Both the position numbers and the translations under genes were made by a program. DNA of 64,000 bases, from NCBI GenBank assembly GCA_016841245.1, contig JAENZN010000022.1, positions 1 to 64,000 on the forward strand, in the 5' to 3' direction. This stretch comes from Syntrophomonas sp. GTDB taxonomy: Bacteria > Bacillota > Syntrophomonadia > Syntrophomonadales > Syntrophomonadaceae. Of this stretch, positions 51,599 through 60,079 are shown one piece after another. The stretch's first letter is position 1; each line of letters opens with the position of its first letter. The notes below the pieces were generated by a model. That model was given only the letters and a program-made list of their open reading frames with translations. It searched no databases and was not told the origin of the DNA.

Positions 51599-52294
51599 TC
51601 AGGCCATTCCATAAGCCAGGCGGTTCAATTTTTCCAGGTTTTGCTTAATGCGGTTGATTGAAAAAGGTCTTCCATGGGCCGGAAAGATATTCTCTGCTCC
51701 CTCGTGCAAAATCAATCCCCAGCTGGAAAATATTTCTGCCGGCATCTCTGCAAATGTTGGATAGATGCTTAATCCATTCCAATTGAATGCCAAATCACCT
51801 ACGTAGGCATTTCCATTGTCCAGCAGTACGGAAAGTGATCCGATAGTGTGACCGGGAGTAGGTATAATTTTCCCACAAACCCCAAATTCCTCCAGATTGT
51901 ATTCTTTATCTATATTTATTTCGCTATCGACCGGTTGGAATGTCAGCAGACTCTGGGCTCTTTTTGCCAGGCAGCTGACTGCCGATCCCAACACATTTGT
52001 GCCGGGGGGAATTGCGATTTTACCCTCCCGCATTATCCGGGCTTCTACTGGATGGGCCAGGACGGGACAGCCGCACATCTGCTTAATTCCAGCCAGACTA
52101 CCGATATGGTCGTAGTGGGCATGGGTGATAACTATAAGCTTGATATCCTCCGGTGATATACCAACTTCAGCCAGTAAAGACTGAAATAGCTGCTCTTTTC
52201 TCAGGCTCCCGGCATCAACCAAAATGTATCCCCGGCACCCTTTAATCAGATAACAGTTGGTTATTCCCAACCTCAAACACAGCAGATCCTTCAT
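51599..52294 (-). CDS. MBL-fold metallo-hydrolase
   Basis: 231 aa from the ATG at 52294 (GAGGAG upstream). The metal-binding motif THAHYDHIGS is at about residue 60, followed by PTPGHTIGSLSV, an Asp in YVGDLAF and a last His in IFPAHGRPF, giving the full dinuclear site of glyoxalase-II-like hydrolases. Function is unspecified; hydrolysis of a thioester or lactone-type metabolite is usual for the class. It starts 11 bp after the ArsC-like gene, so the two probably form one transcript. Confidence 0.88.
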   Translation of the reverse strand: MKDLLCLRLGITNCYLIKGCRGYILVDAGSLRKEQLFQSLLAEVGISPEDIKLIVITHAHYDHIGSLAGIKQMCGCPVLAHPVEARIMREGKIAIPPGTNVLGSAVSCLAKRAQSLLTFQPVDSEINIDKEYNLEEFGVCGKIIPTPGHTIGSLSVLLDNGNAYVGDLAFNWNGLSIYPTFAEMPAEIFSSWGLILHEGAENIFPAHGRPFSINRIKQNLEKLNRLAYGMA

Positions 52295-52305
52295 AATTAA
52301 ACTCC

Positions 52306-52671
52306 TCAATTATTACCGATCAAAAATTGGCGATAATTTTCTTCGTTAAAGCCTAGCACCATAGTAATACCGTCGGTTAAAAGGTGTCGGATCAATATCC
52401 TGGGATTATCGTTTATTAAATCAACAACCTGGTCAGCATTCATCTTATCGATATCCGGTCGGACCTTCCTGAAAGCCTGGCTTCTTCGATTTACCAGATC
52501 GCGCATTTCCATATTAGCTAATCCAGCCAGTTTCTGCAGCTCCTCATAAGCAGGTGTTTCTTTCAGCAGATCAACTTCTATATATTCAATATTATTCTGC
52601 ATAAGCCACGCTTTTGCTTTCTTACATGTACTTCAGCTTTTTACACAATAAAACTTCAACTTCCCAGTCAC
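52306..52671 (-). CDS. ArsC/Spx-family thioredoxin-fold protein, probable selenoprotein (in-frame UGA)
   Basis: 121 aa if the TGA at 52633-52635 is read as selenocysteine (residue 13). GTG start at 52671 with a perfect AAGGAGG 6 nt upstream. The N-terminus then reads KLKFYCVKS-U-STCKKAKAWL, so the UGA sits exactly at the first Cys of the CxxC of ArsC-like proteins. The frame continues without interruption through NNIEYIEVDLLKE and the ILIRHLL block to a normal family length. A possible SECIS-like hairpin follows (outer stem TGTAAG/CTTATG with inner AAGC/GCTT, 52600-52626), its loop about 17-25 nt after the UGA. Without readthrough only 12 codons or an N-terminally truncated 98-aa protein lacking the active site would be made. 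Reductase substrate unknown. Confidence 0.7.
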
Positions 52672-52872
52672 AAAAAATCCTCCTTCGTTTTGCCACCTGA
52701 CCATCGGCAATGGGGTCGAAAAATTTTAATAAAGTGTAACATCCCAACTGATGTATTCATATCTTTAATTATGGGTATGATATTTATAAGCTGTGAATAG
52801 CTTACCAGATTCATTTCTGGTAGCTTTCATATAACAGGGGGGAGCAGAGATTGCTCTTCCCTTTTTATTTAC

Positions 52873-53871
52873 TCAACTATTAACTATATACTTTATCTCT
52901 CTGCCGCAGGAAGTACAGTGTCCCTGATCTAAAGCGATTATTTCGGTATAGTAGGCGTCCCTTTTTATAAGCAGAGCCTCGCATTCTGAACAATAGGTAT
53001 TATTGTCTGGTCCAGCCAGGTTGCCCACAAAGACATACTCCAGATACTCCCTGGCAATCTCCCGGGCTTGTTCCAGAGTCCCGGACGGGGTTGCTTCCCG
53101 GTCCAACTTATAGGCGGGATGATACCTGGATAGGTGCAGCGGAATATAGGGATCAATTCCCGCTATCCACTTTGCCATCTGCTCGATATCATTCAGGTTA
53201 TCATTTTCACCCGGTATAATTAAGCTGGTTATTTCTACATGGCATTTCTGAGCAGCTTGTTCAACCGTTGCCATCACCTGTTTTAAACTTGCCTTACATA
53301 ATTTTTTATAAAATTCTTCCCGAAAAGCTTTAACATCGATATTCATGGCATCCACGAAAGGAAGCAACTGCTGGAGTGGTTCAACCTCAATGTATCCGTT
53401 AGTAACCATGACCACTTTCAGATCCTGTTCTTTCAGCAGCATTGCGGTATCCACAATGTATTCATACCATATTATTGGTTCATTATAAGTAAAAGCGACT
53501 CCTATGGAATCGTTGGCCCGGCTTTTCTCGGCTAGATCCAGCAACTGCCGGGGTTCTATAGTATGGATATCTGGATTACCGTGGGCCAGAAGATAATTCT
53601 GGCAAAAACTGCAGGATAAGTTGCAACCAAAAGTACCCGCCGACAATATGGTTTTGCCAGGATAAAAATGGTACAAAGGTTTTTTCTCTATTGGGTCGAG
53701 GGCCAGCGAAGCAATTTGGGCGTAGTTGCTGGCGATAAGCTGCCCCTCATCATTAACGCGGCTGCGGCATATGCCTTGATGGCCGGGCTTGATAGTACAA
53801 TGGTGGGGACACAGCACACATCTCACTTTATGATCTTCCAGTTTTTCATAAAACATAGCTTCCTTTTGCAT
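52873..53871 (-). CDS. amrS: AmmeMemoRadiSam system radical SAM enzyme
   Basis: 332 aa. It starts with a zinc-ribbon-like CVLCPHHCTIKPGHQGIC, then the radical SAM motif CNLSCSFC in the context SAGTFGCNLSCSFCQNYLL. The C-terminus has a second Cys set (CSECEALL, CTSCGREI). It resembles pyruvate formate-lyase activases and is the RadiSam member of the AmmeMemoRadiSam trio, whose biochemical role is not established. The other two members are fused in the next gene upstream. AAGGAGG precedes the ATG. Hairpins at about 52805-52860 lie beyond its stop. Confidence 0.88.
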   Translation of the reverse strand: MQKEAMFYEKLEDHKVRCVLCPHHCTIKPGHQGICRSRVNDEGQLIASNYAQIASLALDPIEKKPLYHFYPGKTILSAGTFGCNLSCSFCQNYLLAHGNPDIHTIEPRQLLDLAEKSRANDSIGVAFTYNEPIIWYEYIVDTAMLLKEQDLKVVMVTNGYIEVEPLQQLLPFVDAMNIDVKAFREEFYKKLCKASLKQVMATVEQAAQKCHVEITSLIIPGENDNLNDIEQMAKWIAGIDPYIPLHLSRYHPAYKLDREATPSGTLEQAREIAREYLEYVFVGNLAGPDNNTYCSECEALLIKRDAYYTEIIALDQGHCTSCGREIKYIVNS

Positions 53872-54067
53872 AAAGCAAAACCTCCTTCCAGAGGGGTCTA
53901 TGGAGCTTACTTGCCTACAGCAGCTTTATAAGGGATACAGTGTTTACCCTCGGGAGCTGGAGTCTCCCCTCTCATCTGCTGTCCTACACCTCACTTCTGA
54001 CTTCTTAATCCTTTTAACTATCTCTCATATCCCTCCTTGGCTCTCATGCCTGGTCTTGGAGATCCTA

Positions 54068-55462
54068 TTATCGATATCTTTTTACTTCAAAACGCTCTAT
54101 TTTATAGTTCTCTCCGGGTGATATGCCGCCCTTTTCCAGGGCTATCTGCAGCTGCTGATCTATGGTATCTACCCCTTCCAGGTCCGGCAGCAGCAGTCCT
54201 CGTTTGCCAGCTGTACTAACAATGACCCCATATTTAGAAGGGTCCAAATCCTGCCGGGTACATTCTTCCGCTTCTCCCAGTATATCTACTGAATAGATCA
54301 GCTGATCCAGTTCTCCTTTTTCCAGGGGAAAAAACCTGGCATCCCTGGTTCCTGAACTTATGGCATTGGAAGCAATCTCCTGGGCCAGGCTGTCATAAAC
54401 CGGAGATATAGTTCCTATACATCCCCTCAGCTGTCCATTTTTTTTCAGGGATACAAAAACACCAGCCTTCTCCTGACCCAGCATAGCCAACTTCGGAGGT
54501 AGTTTCGGTATTTTTCCCTCTTGGATATAAGTCTCTAACACCATTCGAGCCCACTTAACCGGTTCACTCTCTGAGCCCCGACCTGCTTCTAACTTCTTTT
54601 TCTCCTGCTGTTTAAGCTCTTCCAATAGGGAGGGTGCTTGTTGTAAGGGATGAAATCCTGCCACCAGGTATCCTACCCCAAAAGGTCCTTCATAAGAAAA
54701 TACCTGACTATCAAACTTCAGTCCATCCAGAGCGCCCAGCATTATTACTATAGAACGGTAACCGCACTCCCCGGCATTGTCTCGCAGCTTAGCTGGAAGG
54801 TCTAAAATCCCTGGGGCATCACCTGTTTCCAGAAGGACTTTAACTCGTAGATCAAATGCTTGTCCATCCGGATGATAATCATAAGGCCCCTCAGCTTTTA
54901 ATCGATGGGACATATCTCCGGAAGCTATTACGGCCACCCTTCTGCCCAGGGCGGCTGCTGATTCCTGGATGATTTTGCCCAGAGTATATAGTTCCAGGTT
55001 GGATAAAAAGCCCGTACTGATTGGCAGGAGACGGATTTCATAATCCAAAGCTGATTCTACATAATGCATAGGAACCAGGACCCCGTGATCCAGAGTCCCT
55101 CTAAGGCGGTTGTTAGCTGCACATTCCATGTCCACATTAATAAAATTGATGCCTTCTCCAACTGACCTTGTGGCAATTTCCCCCAGCAGTTCCCGGTCGT
55201 TGTTATAGCTCTTTCCCTCGTCCGGGCTTCCAAAATCCTTAAAATCTCCATATAGTACTGCTTCGCTCAAACAAGTAATACAGTCTGAAAATACATTGCC
55301 ATGAGGAGTAAGAACTACCAGGGTTTCCGGGGATGTAGCAGCCAGTTCCCGGGCCAGAGCCTTCATGGCCTGGACAGTAGATGCCACTTCACTTATTCTG
55401 CTCCCGCCTATGGAAGGCACTATTAGCGGGGGATGCGGGGTAAGGGCAGTATAAGTAATCAT
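54068..55462 (-). CDS. AmmeMemoRadiSam fusion protein: MEMO/LigB-like domain plus AMMECR1 domain
   Basis: 464 aa. The N-terminal part (about 1-275) is a class III extradiol dioxygenase/MEMO fold (ALTPHPPLIVPSIGG, VVLTPHGNVF, LDHGVLVPMHYV, IASGDMSHRL), keeping His residues that could bind metal. The C-terminal part (about 290-464) is AMMECR1, recognised from KNGQLRGCIGTISP and GVIVSTAGKRGLLLPDLEGV. In many genomes these are separate genes; the fusion implies they work together with the radical SAM enzyme. Function is unknown. AAAGGAGG precedes the ATG. Confidence 0.9.
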   Translation of the reverse strand: MITYTALTPHPPLIVPSIGGSRISEVASTVQAMKALARELAATSPETLVVLTPHGNVFSDCITCLSEAVLYGDFKDFGSPDEGKSYNNDRELLGEIATRSVGEGINFINVDMECAANNRLRGTLDHGVLVPMHYVESALDYEIRLLPISTGFLSNLELYTLGKIIQESAAALGRRVAVIASGDMSHRLKAEGPYDYHPDGQAFDLRVKVLLETGDAPGILDLPAKLRDNAGECGYRSIVIMLGALDGLKFDSQVFSYEGPFGVGYLVAGFHPLQQAPSLLEELKQQEKKKLEAGRGSESEPVKWARMVLETYIQEGKIPKLPPKLAMLGQEKAGVFVSLKKNGQLRGCIGTISPVYDSLAQEIASNAISSGTRDARFFPLEKGELDQLIYSVDILGEAEECTRQDLDPSKYGVIVSTAGKRGLLLPDLEGVDTIDQQLQIALEKGGISPGENYKIERFEVKRYR

Positions 55463-55502
55463 TTTCCACCCTCCTTTGACTTATTTAACTAAAAAACCAT
55501 CA

Positions 55503-56249
55503 TTACCAACCTGGATAATCTTGTATATCTTCATCATAATCTCGAATTTCTGACTTGGCAATACCTGAGAAAACCGCATAAGCTAATTTGGACTGGTACT
55601 GGTCATCGCTTAACTGCTGGGCCTCCCGGGGATTGGATATGAAGCCCATCTCTACGATCACTGACGGCATCTCGGTGCGACTCAGAATATAGTAACTGCC
55701 AGGTTTGGCCTTACGATCAGTATTCCCCAGTAGCCTCTTTAATTCATCCTGTATCATCACCGCTGCTACTTTACTGCGTTCACTGTCAGCCAGATAAAAA
55801 GTCTGAGCTCCTGACCACCTGGGACTCGGATCAGCATTGGTGTGGATGCTGATGTAAAGGTCTGCCTGGGCTTCGTTGGCTATCTCCACCCGCCGTTTCA
55901 AGTCGGAACGTTTACGTTCGGCAATTGAGGCCTGAGGATCTTCGGCCAGCTCCCGGTCATCCTCCCTTAGCATAATCACCAGCGCTCCAGCTTGACTCAG
56001 ATAATCGGCCAGTTTCTTGCTTACCTGCAAGGTAATATCCTTTTCTATATAGTTCCCCCGCACCGCACCTGGATCGGTTCCTCCATGGCCGGCATCTACC
56101 ACAATGATTTTATTGGCCAGCCCATAGGATAAAACCTCTTTCTCTCCAGTATCCGCGCCTAGAACTGCCATTATGCATAATATGGATAGAAAGATTATAG
56201 CCTTCCCAACTCGTAGCCGCCTGCCGTTGAAAACAGCCCATCTGCTCAC
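55503..56249 (-). CDS. cwlD: N-acetylmuramoyl-L-alanine amidase CwlD
   Basis: 248 aa, GTG start with GGAGGT upstream. An N-terminal signal/anchor (about 15-33) is followed by an amidase_3 domain with zinc ligands in IVVDAGHGGTDPGA, the Glu of YIEKDITLQ and the His of LYISIHTNAD. The catalytic Glu is in PSVIVEMGFISNP. In spore formers CwlD removes side chains during formation of muramic delta-lactam in the cortex. The position near rplM-rpsI is conserved in Clostridia and Bacilli. Confidence 0.9.
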   Translation of the reverse strand: MSRWAVFNGRRLRVGKAIIFLSILCIMAVLGADTGEKEVLSYGLANKIIVVDAGHGGTDPGAVRGNYIEKDITLQVSKKLADYLSQAGALVIMLREDDRELAEDPQASIAERKRSDLKRRVEIANEAQADLYISIHTNADPSPRWSGAQTFYLADSERSKVAAVMIQDELKRLLGNTDRKAKPGSYYILSRTEMPSVIVEMGFISNPREAQQLSDDQYQSKLAYAVFSGIAKSEIRDYDEDIQDYPGW

Positions 56250-56439
56250 AATCTTAATACCTCCGCACTAAATACTGCTGCTTCTTATATATGCCGTTTT
56301 TAGAAATATTATTAGCATGCAGCAGAAACGCACCTGGTGGCGTATCCCTGGTCGTATTTGAAGATGCGGGCTGTATTCATTGACCTATTTTGGGGGCAAC
56401 CATGAACTGTTTTCAAAATCATAAGTATGATTCTACTGA

Positions 56440-56548
56440 AAAACCCTAAAGATAACTTTTTGAATACACAAATATCCAGGAGACATGGGCGGAGCGTGGC
56501 AGAAACGCCCTGCGAAGACTCATAGCAAATGGGGTTGAGCCTCACGGA
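56440..56548. repeat. Dispersed repeat, copy B (about 109 bp)
   Basis: Matches 41536-41641 in the same orientation with about 85% identity by eye, from AAAACCCTA to CTCACGGA. It abuts the 3' end of the group II intron remnant. Sequence 56250-56439 between cwlD and this repeat holds nothing recognised. Confidence 0.75.
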
Positions 56549-56551
56549 TGG

Positions 56552-57337
56552 GGCTATAGGCCGTACGCCAATAGCCTTTTCTTGTGTTTGCCCACATCCA
56601 TGCCTGCTCTTCCTTGTTTCCCAAGCGCTTGAGGTTCTCGAAACGTGTGCGGATTTTCTTCCATCGTTTCTAAGTTACCATCCGAACGCGACTTCTAATC
56701 CATTCGTCCAAACTCTGTATTAAGCTCTTTGCATCTGCCAATTTGAAGTAGTTCATCCACCCGCGTATCATCTGGTTTAGCCGGTTTTTTCTCGCCTCAA
56801 TTCCCATCCCATTGTGCGTCCTGTAATTTCCCTGATTTTATCCTTGAATTTCCGAACGCTCTTGGAATATATTCTGAGTCTTCCTTCTCCTTTACAGATG
56901 TAGAAGCTGTAACTGTCACTTTCAGTAACCTTCATTGACCCACACCTCCTTTGGTTCAGCCCTTCCTTCGGCATCGCGCTGCCTCCGTACTATGGCCTCT
57001 GCTGACTTCTCACGATAAATCTTGTTTCAACCGGGCTTCTTACTCTGTTTCTGCCCGTCCGTGAGACCTCCCCGGGTAAGGACGCAGTCTTTCCTTCCAT
57101 CTATCTGCCACATCTACACCGTAAGCTTCCGGATAGTTTTGGGCTTCAGTTTGTTCGGCAACCTTACCCAGCCTACATATGCCTTATGTGATTTCTGTTC
57201 GTCAGACCAGAAGTTTGCCTCCGGCTTCCTTCAGATTCCACCTCACGATGGACACCCTTGCCCTTGGCTATGTGCTTGGCACTATCAACCCGCACTCGGG
57301 ACTTTCACCCGTTAGACTGCGCCCATGCCGGGCGCAC
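56552..57337 (-). mobile_element. Decayed group IIC intron with internally deleted maturase
   Basis: Minus strand. The 5' end is GTGCGCCCGGC at 57337, followed by domain I-like sequence (GGGTGAAAGTCCCGAGTGCGG). It lies just 3 nt after the T-run of the rpsI terminator, the insertion preference of class C introns. The maturase starts at ATG 56935 (AGGAGG upstream) but after ten codons jumps to the end of the maturase domain (GEGRLRIYSKSVRKFKDKIR). Further fragments follow: GWMNYFKLADAKSLIQSLDE, RWKKIRTRFENLKRLG and WANTRKGYWRTAYSP, with interrupting stops. The reverse transcriptase core and domain V are missing, so it is immobile. Confidence 0.8.
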
Positions 57338-57339
57338 CG

Positions 57340-57369
57340 AAAAAAATCCCCTCGTGGTTGAGGGGATTT
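57340..57369 (-). terminator. Intrinsic terminator of the rplM-rpsI operon
   Basis: Minus-strand stem AAATCCCCTC / GAGGGGATTT with a 6-nt loop and a run of seven T. It lies 24 bp after the rpsI stop, and the intron remnant begins 2 bp beyond it. Confidence 0.92.
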
Positions 57370-57393
57370 TGTTGATCTGAATTGGCAAGATAT

Positions 57394-57786
57394 TTAACGT
57401 TTTGAGTATTGTGGAGCTTTTCTGGCTTTATGCAGTCCGTATTTCTTTCTTTCTTTCATACGCGGGTCACGGGTTAGATAACCTGCTCTGCGCAATACGG
57501 ATCTTAATTCGGGGTTAGCTTTTAATAATGCCCGGGCGATACCTAACTGAACAGCACCGGCCTGGCCTGTTACTCCTCCGCCATGCACTCTGCATATTAT
57601 ATCAAATCTTCCAGCTGTATCTGTCATGCCGAGAGGCTGCTGAACTATCAACCTGCTGGTTTTATTAGGGAAGAAATTCTCAAATTCCCTTTCATTTATA
57701 GTAATTCTACCTTCACCAGGAACTAATCTTACTCTGGCAACCGCTTCTTTTCTCCTACCGGTTCCCCAGTACTGTACCTTTTCCAT
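57394..57786 (-). CDS. rpsI: 30S ribosomal protein S9
   Basis: 130 aa. [19 protein letters not shown] at the start and the C-terminal [11 protein letters not shown] tail that reaches the P-site are typical. It lies 13 bp after rplM, as in most bacteria. Confidence 0.98.
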   Translation of the reverse strand: MEKVQYWGTGRRKEAVARVRLVPGEGRITINEREFENFFPNKTSRLIVQQPLGMTDTAGRFDIICRVHGGGVTGQAGAVQLGIARALLKANPELRSVLRRAGYLTRDPRMKERKKYGLHKARKAPQYSKR

Positions 57787-57799
57787 ATCCTAATCCTCC

Positions 57800-58234
57800 T
57801 TAACCTCTGAGCTCTCGAACTTCAGGTTTCTGCGCTTGATGGGGATGTTCGCTTCCCCGATATACCTTGAGCTTTTTATACATCTTATTGCCCAGCCGAT
57901 TATGTGGAAGCATTCCTTTGACTGCTGTTTCTATTGCTTTTTCAGGTCTCTTCTGTAACAGAGTCTTGTAGTCCATTTCCTTCAAGCCGCCTGGATAACC
58001 GGTATGGTAGCGATACATTTTCTGGTTTAGTTTATCTCCTGTGAGCTTAACCTGTTCTGCGTTAATAATTATTACAAAATCACCTGTATCTACATGCGGG
58101 GTGTAAGTAGGTTTATGCTTGCCTCTTAATATGGAGGCTACTTCTGAACTTATTCTTCCCAATGTCTGACCACTGGCGTCTATAACATACCATTTGCGTT
58201 CAACTTCCGCAGGCTTGGCCATGTATGTTTTCAC
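57800..58234 (-). CDS. rplM: 50S ribosomal protein L13
   Basis: 144 aa, GTG start with CAGGAGGG upstream. [20 protein letters not shown] and [21 protein letters not shown] are diagnostic. It heads the rplM-rpsI unit. The 258-bp space upstream contains the truA terminator and no recognised leader motif. Confidence 0.98.
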   Translation of the reverse strand: MKTYMAKPAEVERKWYVIDASGQTLGRISSEVASILRGKHKPTYTPHVDTGDFVIIINAEQVKLTGDKLNQKMYRYHTGYPGGLKEMDYKTLLQKRPEKAIETAVKGMLPHNRLGNKMYKKLKVYRGSEHPHQAQKPEVRELRG

Positions 58235-58415
58235 GTTGTTCCCTCCTGTATATATTGAACTTATTATTAATTATAAGTCGATCTTATTGACCCTCTGGCA
58301 ACGGGGCAGAAACCAGCTGGAAATAGATAGACTACCTATAAATGATAGCGAACTTCTAGTACCCTTGTCAAGAAATTATCGATTTTTATTGATCAATTCG
58401 TCCCTAAAAGTTTAG

Positions 58416-58439
58416 AAAAACCCCTCTGGATGTCGGGGG
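58416..58439 (-). terminator. Terminator after truA
   Basis: Minus-strand stem CCCCC / GGGG with a 9-10-nt loop followed by TTTTT, about 55 bp after the truA stop. Short but with a good U-tract. Confidence 0.6.
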
Positions 58440-58492
58440 CTGATCTGTGTTCAGGCAGAGTGCAACGAGAAAGGCTATTAAGGAACGGAATC

Positions 58493-59230
58493 TTAACCAT
58501 AGTTTACGGAATACAAATACAAACCCTGAGGCGGAGCAGTTTGCCCGGCCCGGGTTCTATCCTGGGCTAGTATGATATCCCTGATATATTCTGGTTTATA
58601 AGTTAGCCGACCTACATCAAGTAGGGTTCCTACTATTATTCTTACCATATTATATAAAAATCCATCGGCAGTAATATCCAGCCTTATAAAGGGTCCTTTT
58701 TCTTCTAATTTGCACTCTTTGATATTACGGTTATAAGTCTTAACTGATGAACCGCTGGAACAAAAGGACTTGAAATTGTGCCGGCCTAGAAATAGATGAC
58801 AGGCCTGCTGCATAAGTTCAAGATCCAGGGCTTCCAGGTCACAATAAGCGTATTTACTGTAGAACACCTTGCCACTCTGCTTCCTGTGAATTAAATAAAT
58901 ATACCTTTTGTCTACCGCATCAAAGCGAGGGTGAAAATCTGCTCTGGCCTCGCTGCTGCATACTACCCTTATGTCAGGAGGAAGAATGCTGTTAAGCGCA
59001 AATTGCCATTTGTCTGGTGGTATACTGGAACTAGTATCGAAAGCTATAACCTGGCCTACCGCATGAACTCCAGCATCTGTTCTGCCGGCGGCCATGATGC
59101 TGGCTTTTTGTCCAATAAGATTTTCTATGCTGGTTTCAATTTTTTCTTGTATAGTAACAGCATTTTTCTGGATTTGAAAGCCATGATAGCTACTGCCATC
59201 GTATTCCAGAACAGCTTTTATTCTCTTCAT
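58493..59230 (-). CDS. truA: tRNA pseudouridine synthase A
   Basis: 245 aa from the ATG at 59230 (GGGGAGG upstream); the frame extends six codons further. It modifies uridines 38-40 of tRNA anticodon stems. The catalytic Asp is in AAGRTDAGVHAVGQV, and the C-terminal FLYNMVRIIVGTLLDVG is typical. It follows ecfT by 30 bp, a conserved Firmicute neighbourhood. Confidence 0.96.
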   Translation of the reverse strand: MKRIKAVLEYDGSSYHGFQIQKNAVTIQEKIETSIENLIGQKASIMAAGRTDAGVHAVGQVIAFDTSSSIPPDKWQFALNSILPPDIRVVCSSEARADFHPRFDAVDKRYIYLIHRKQSGKVFYSKYAYCDLEALDLELMQQACHLFLGRHNFKSFCSSGSSVKTYNRNIKECKLEEKGPFIRLDITADGFLYNMVRIIVGTLLDVGRLTYKPEYIRDIILAQDRTRAGQTAPPQGLYLYSVNYG

Positions 59231-59260
59231 ATTTCCTCCCCGGCCCAAGCTCAGTTGATA

Positions 59261-60067
59261 TCACCAACCTGGATTGGCTTGATTCAATGTCATGCCTAGT
59301 AATCCTATTGTTATAACTAACAGATATATATAATCTGGTCGAGATAAACTGAACTCGTTTAAGCGGTTTCTTTTCTTACCAGCAGTATATCCTCTTGCTT
59401 CCATGACTTCGGCCAGATCATTAGCCTTTTGAAATGAAGCATTTATCAAGGGGACCAGAATGGCAAAATAGGTTTTGGCCCGCTCCCAGACCGGTCCTTC
59501 CTGAAAGTTAATCCCTCTGCTTATCTGTGCCCACCTTATACGCTGGCTTTCATTTAATAGAACGGGAATAAAGCGCAGGCTGATAGTCATGATCATAACC
59601 AGTTCATGAACCGGAAAACGTATCAGTTCCAAGGGTTTTAACAGCATTCCTAATCCATCAGTCAGAGATACGATAGAAGTTGTTACCAGGAGTATCTGGG
59701 CGGCATATATAATCAGTATCAGACGCACCGATAGCATTAGGGCGCTTTTTAAACCTTCCACGGTAATGTTAATAAACCACACGCTGACTAAACTGGTCCC
59801 GTTAACCAGGAAGAGTTTGATTATAGCAGTAATGAGTATCATAAATACGAAAGGGGTTATGCCCTTCCAATATTCTGCCATTTTTATGCTACTCAAAGCT
59901 CCGAGTACCAGGAGAACGGTAATCAGCAGAACCAGTTTCAAGAGGGAATCAGCCGATACTACAGCAATGGTAAGCATCAAGGTACTTACAATCTTGACCC
60001 TGGGATCAAGGCGATGCATGAATGATTCCATCGGCACATACTGGCCCAGGGAAATGTATTCTGTCAT
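59261..60067 (-). CDS. ecfT: Energy-coupling factor transporter transmembrane protein EcfT
   Basis: 268 aa with about five hydrophobic segments. The coupling motifs near the C-terminus are present (AQISRGINFQEGPVW and AEVMEARGYTAGKKR, the two A-R-G helices that touch the ATPases). The N-terminal MHRLDPRVKIVSTLM is typical. It forms the common scaffold for vitamin-binding S-components encoded elsewhere. GAGGTG precedes the ATG. Confidence 0.94.
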   Translation of the reverse strand: MTEYISLGQYVPMESFMHRLDPRVKIVSTLMLTIAVVSADSLLKLVLLITVLLVLGALSSIKMAEYWKGITPFVFMILITAIIKLFLVNGTSLVSVWFINITVEGLKSALMLSVRLILIIYAAQILLVTTSIVSLTDGLGMLLKPLELIRFPVHELVMIMTISLRFIPVLLNESQRIRWAQISRGINFQEGPVWERAKTYFAILVPLINASFQKANDLAEVMEARGYTAGKKRNRLNEFSLSRPDYIYLLVITIGLLGMTLNQANPGW

Positions 60068-60079
60068 AGCTCACCTCTA

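Noticed and set aside
52633-52635. TGA in the ArsC-like frame as a pseudogene-making stop
   Set aside because: The stop coincides exactly with the redox Cys codon, the ribosome binding site is upstream of it, and the remaining frame is intact at family length. Selenocysteine is the simpler explanation, though not proven.
56312-56545. 77-codon frame next to the intron remnant
   Set aside because: It reads through the dispersed repeat and the decayed intron edge; no protein family and no start signals.
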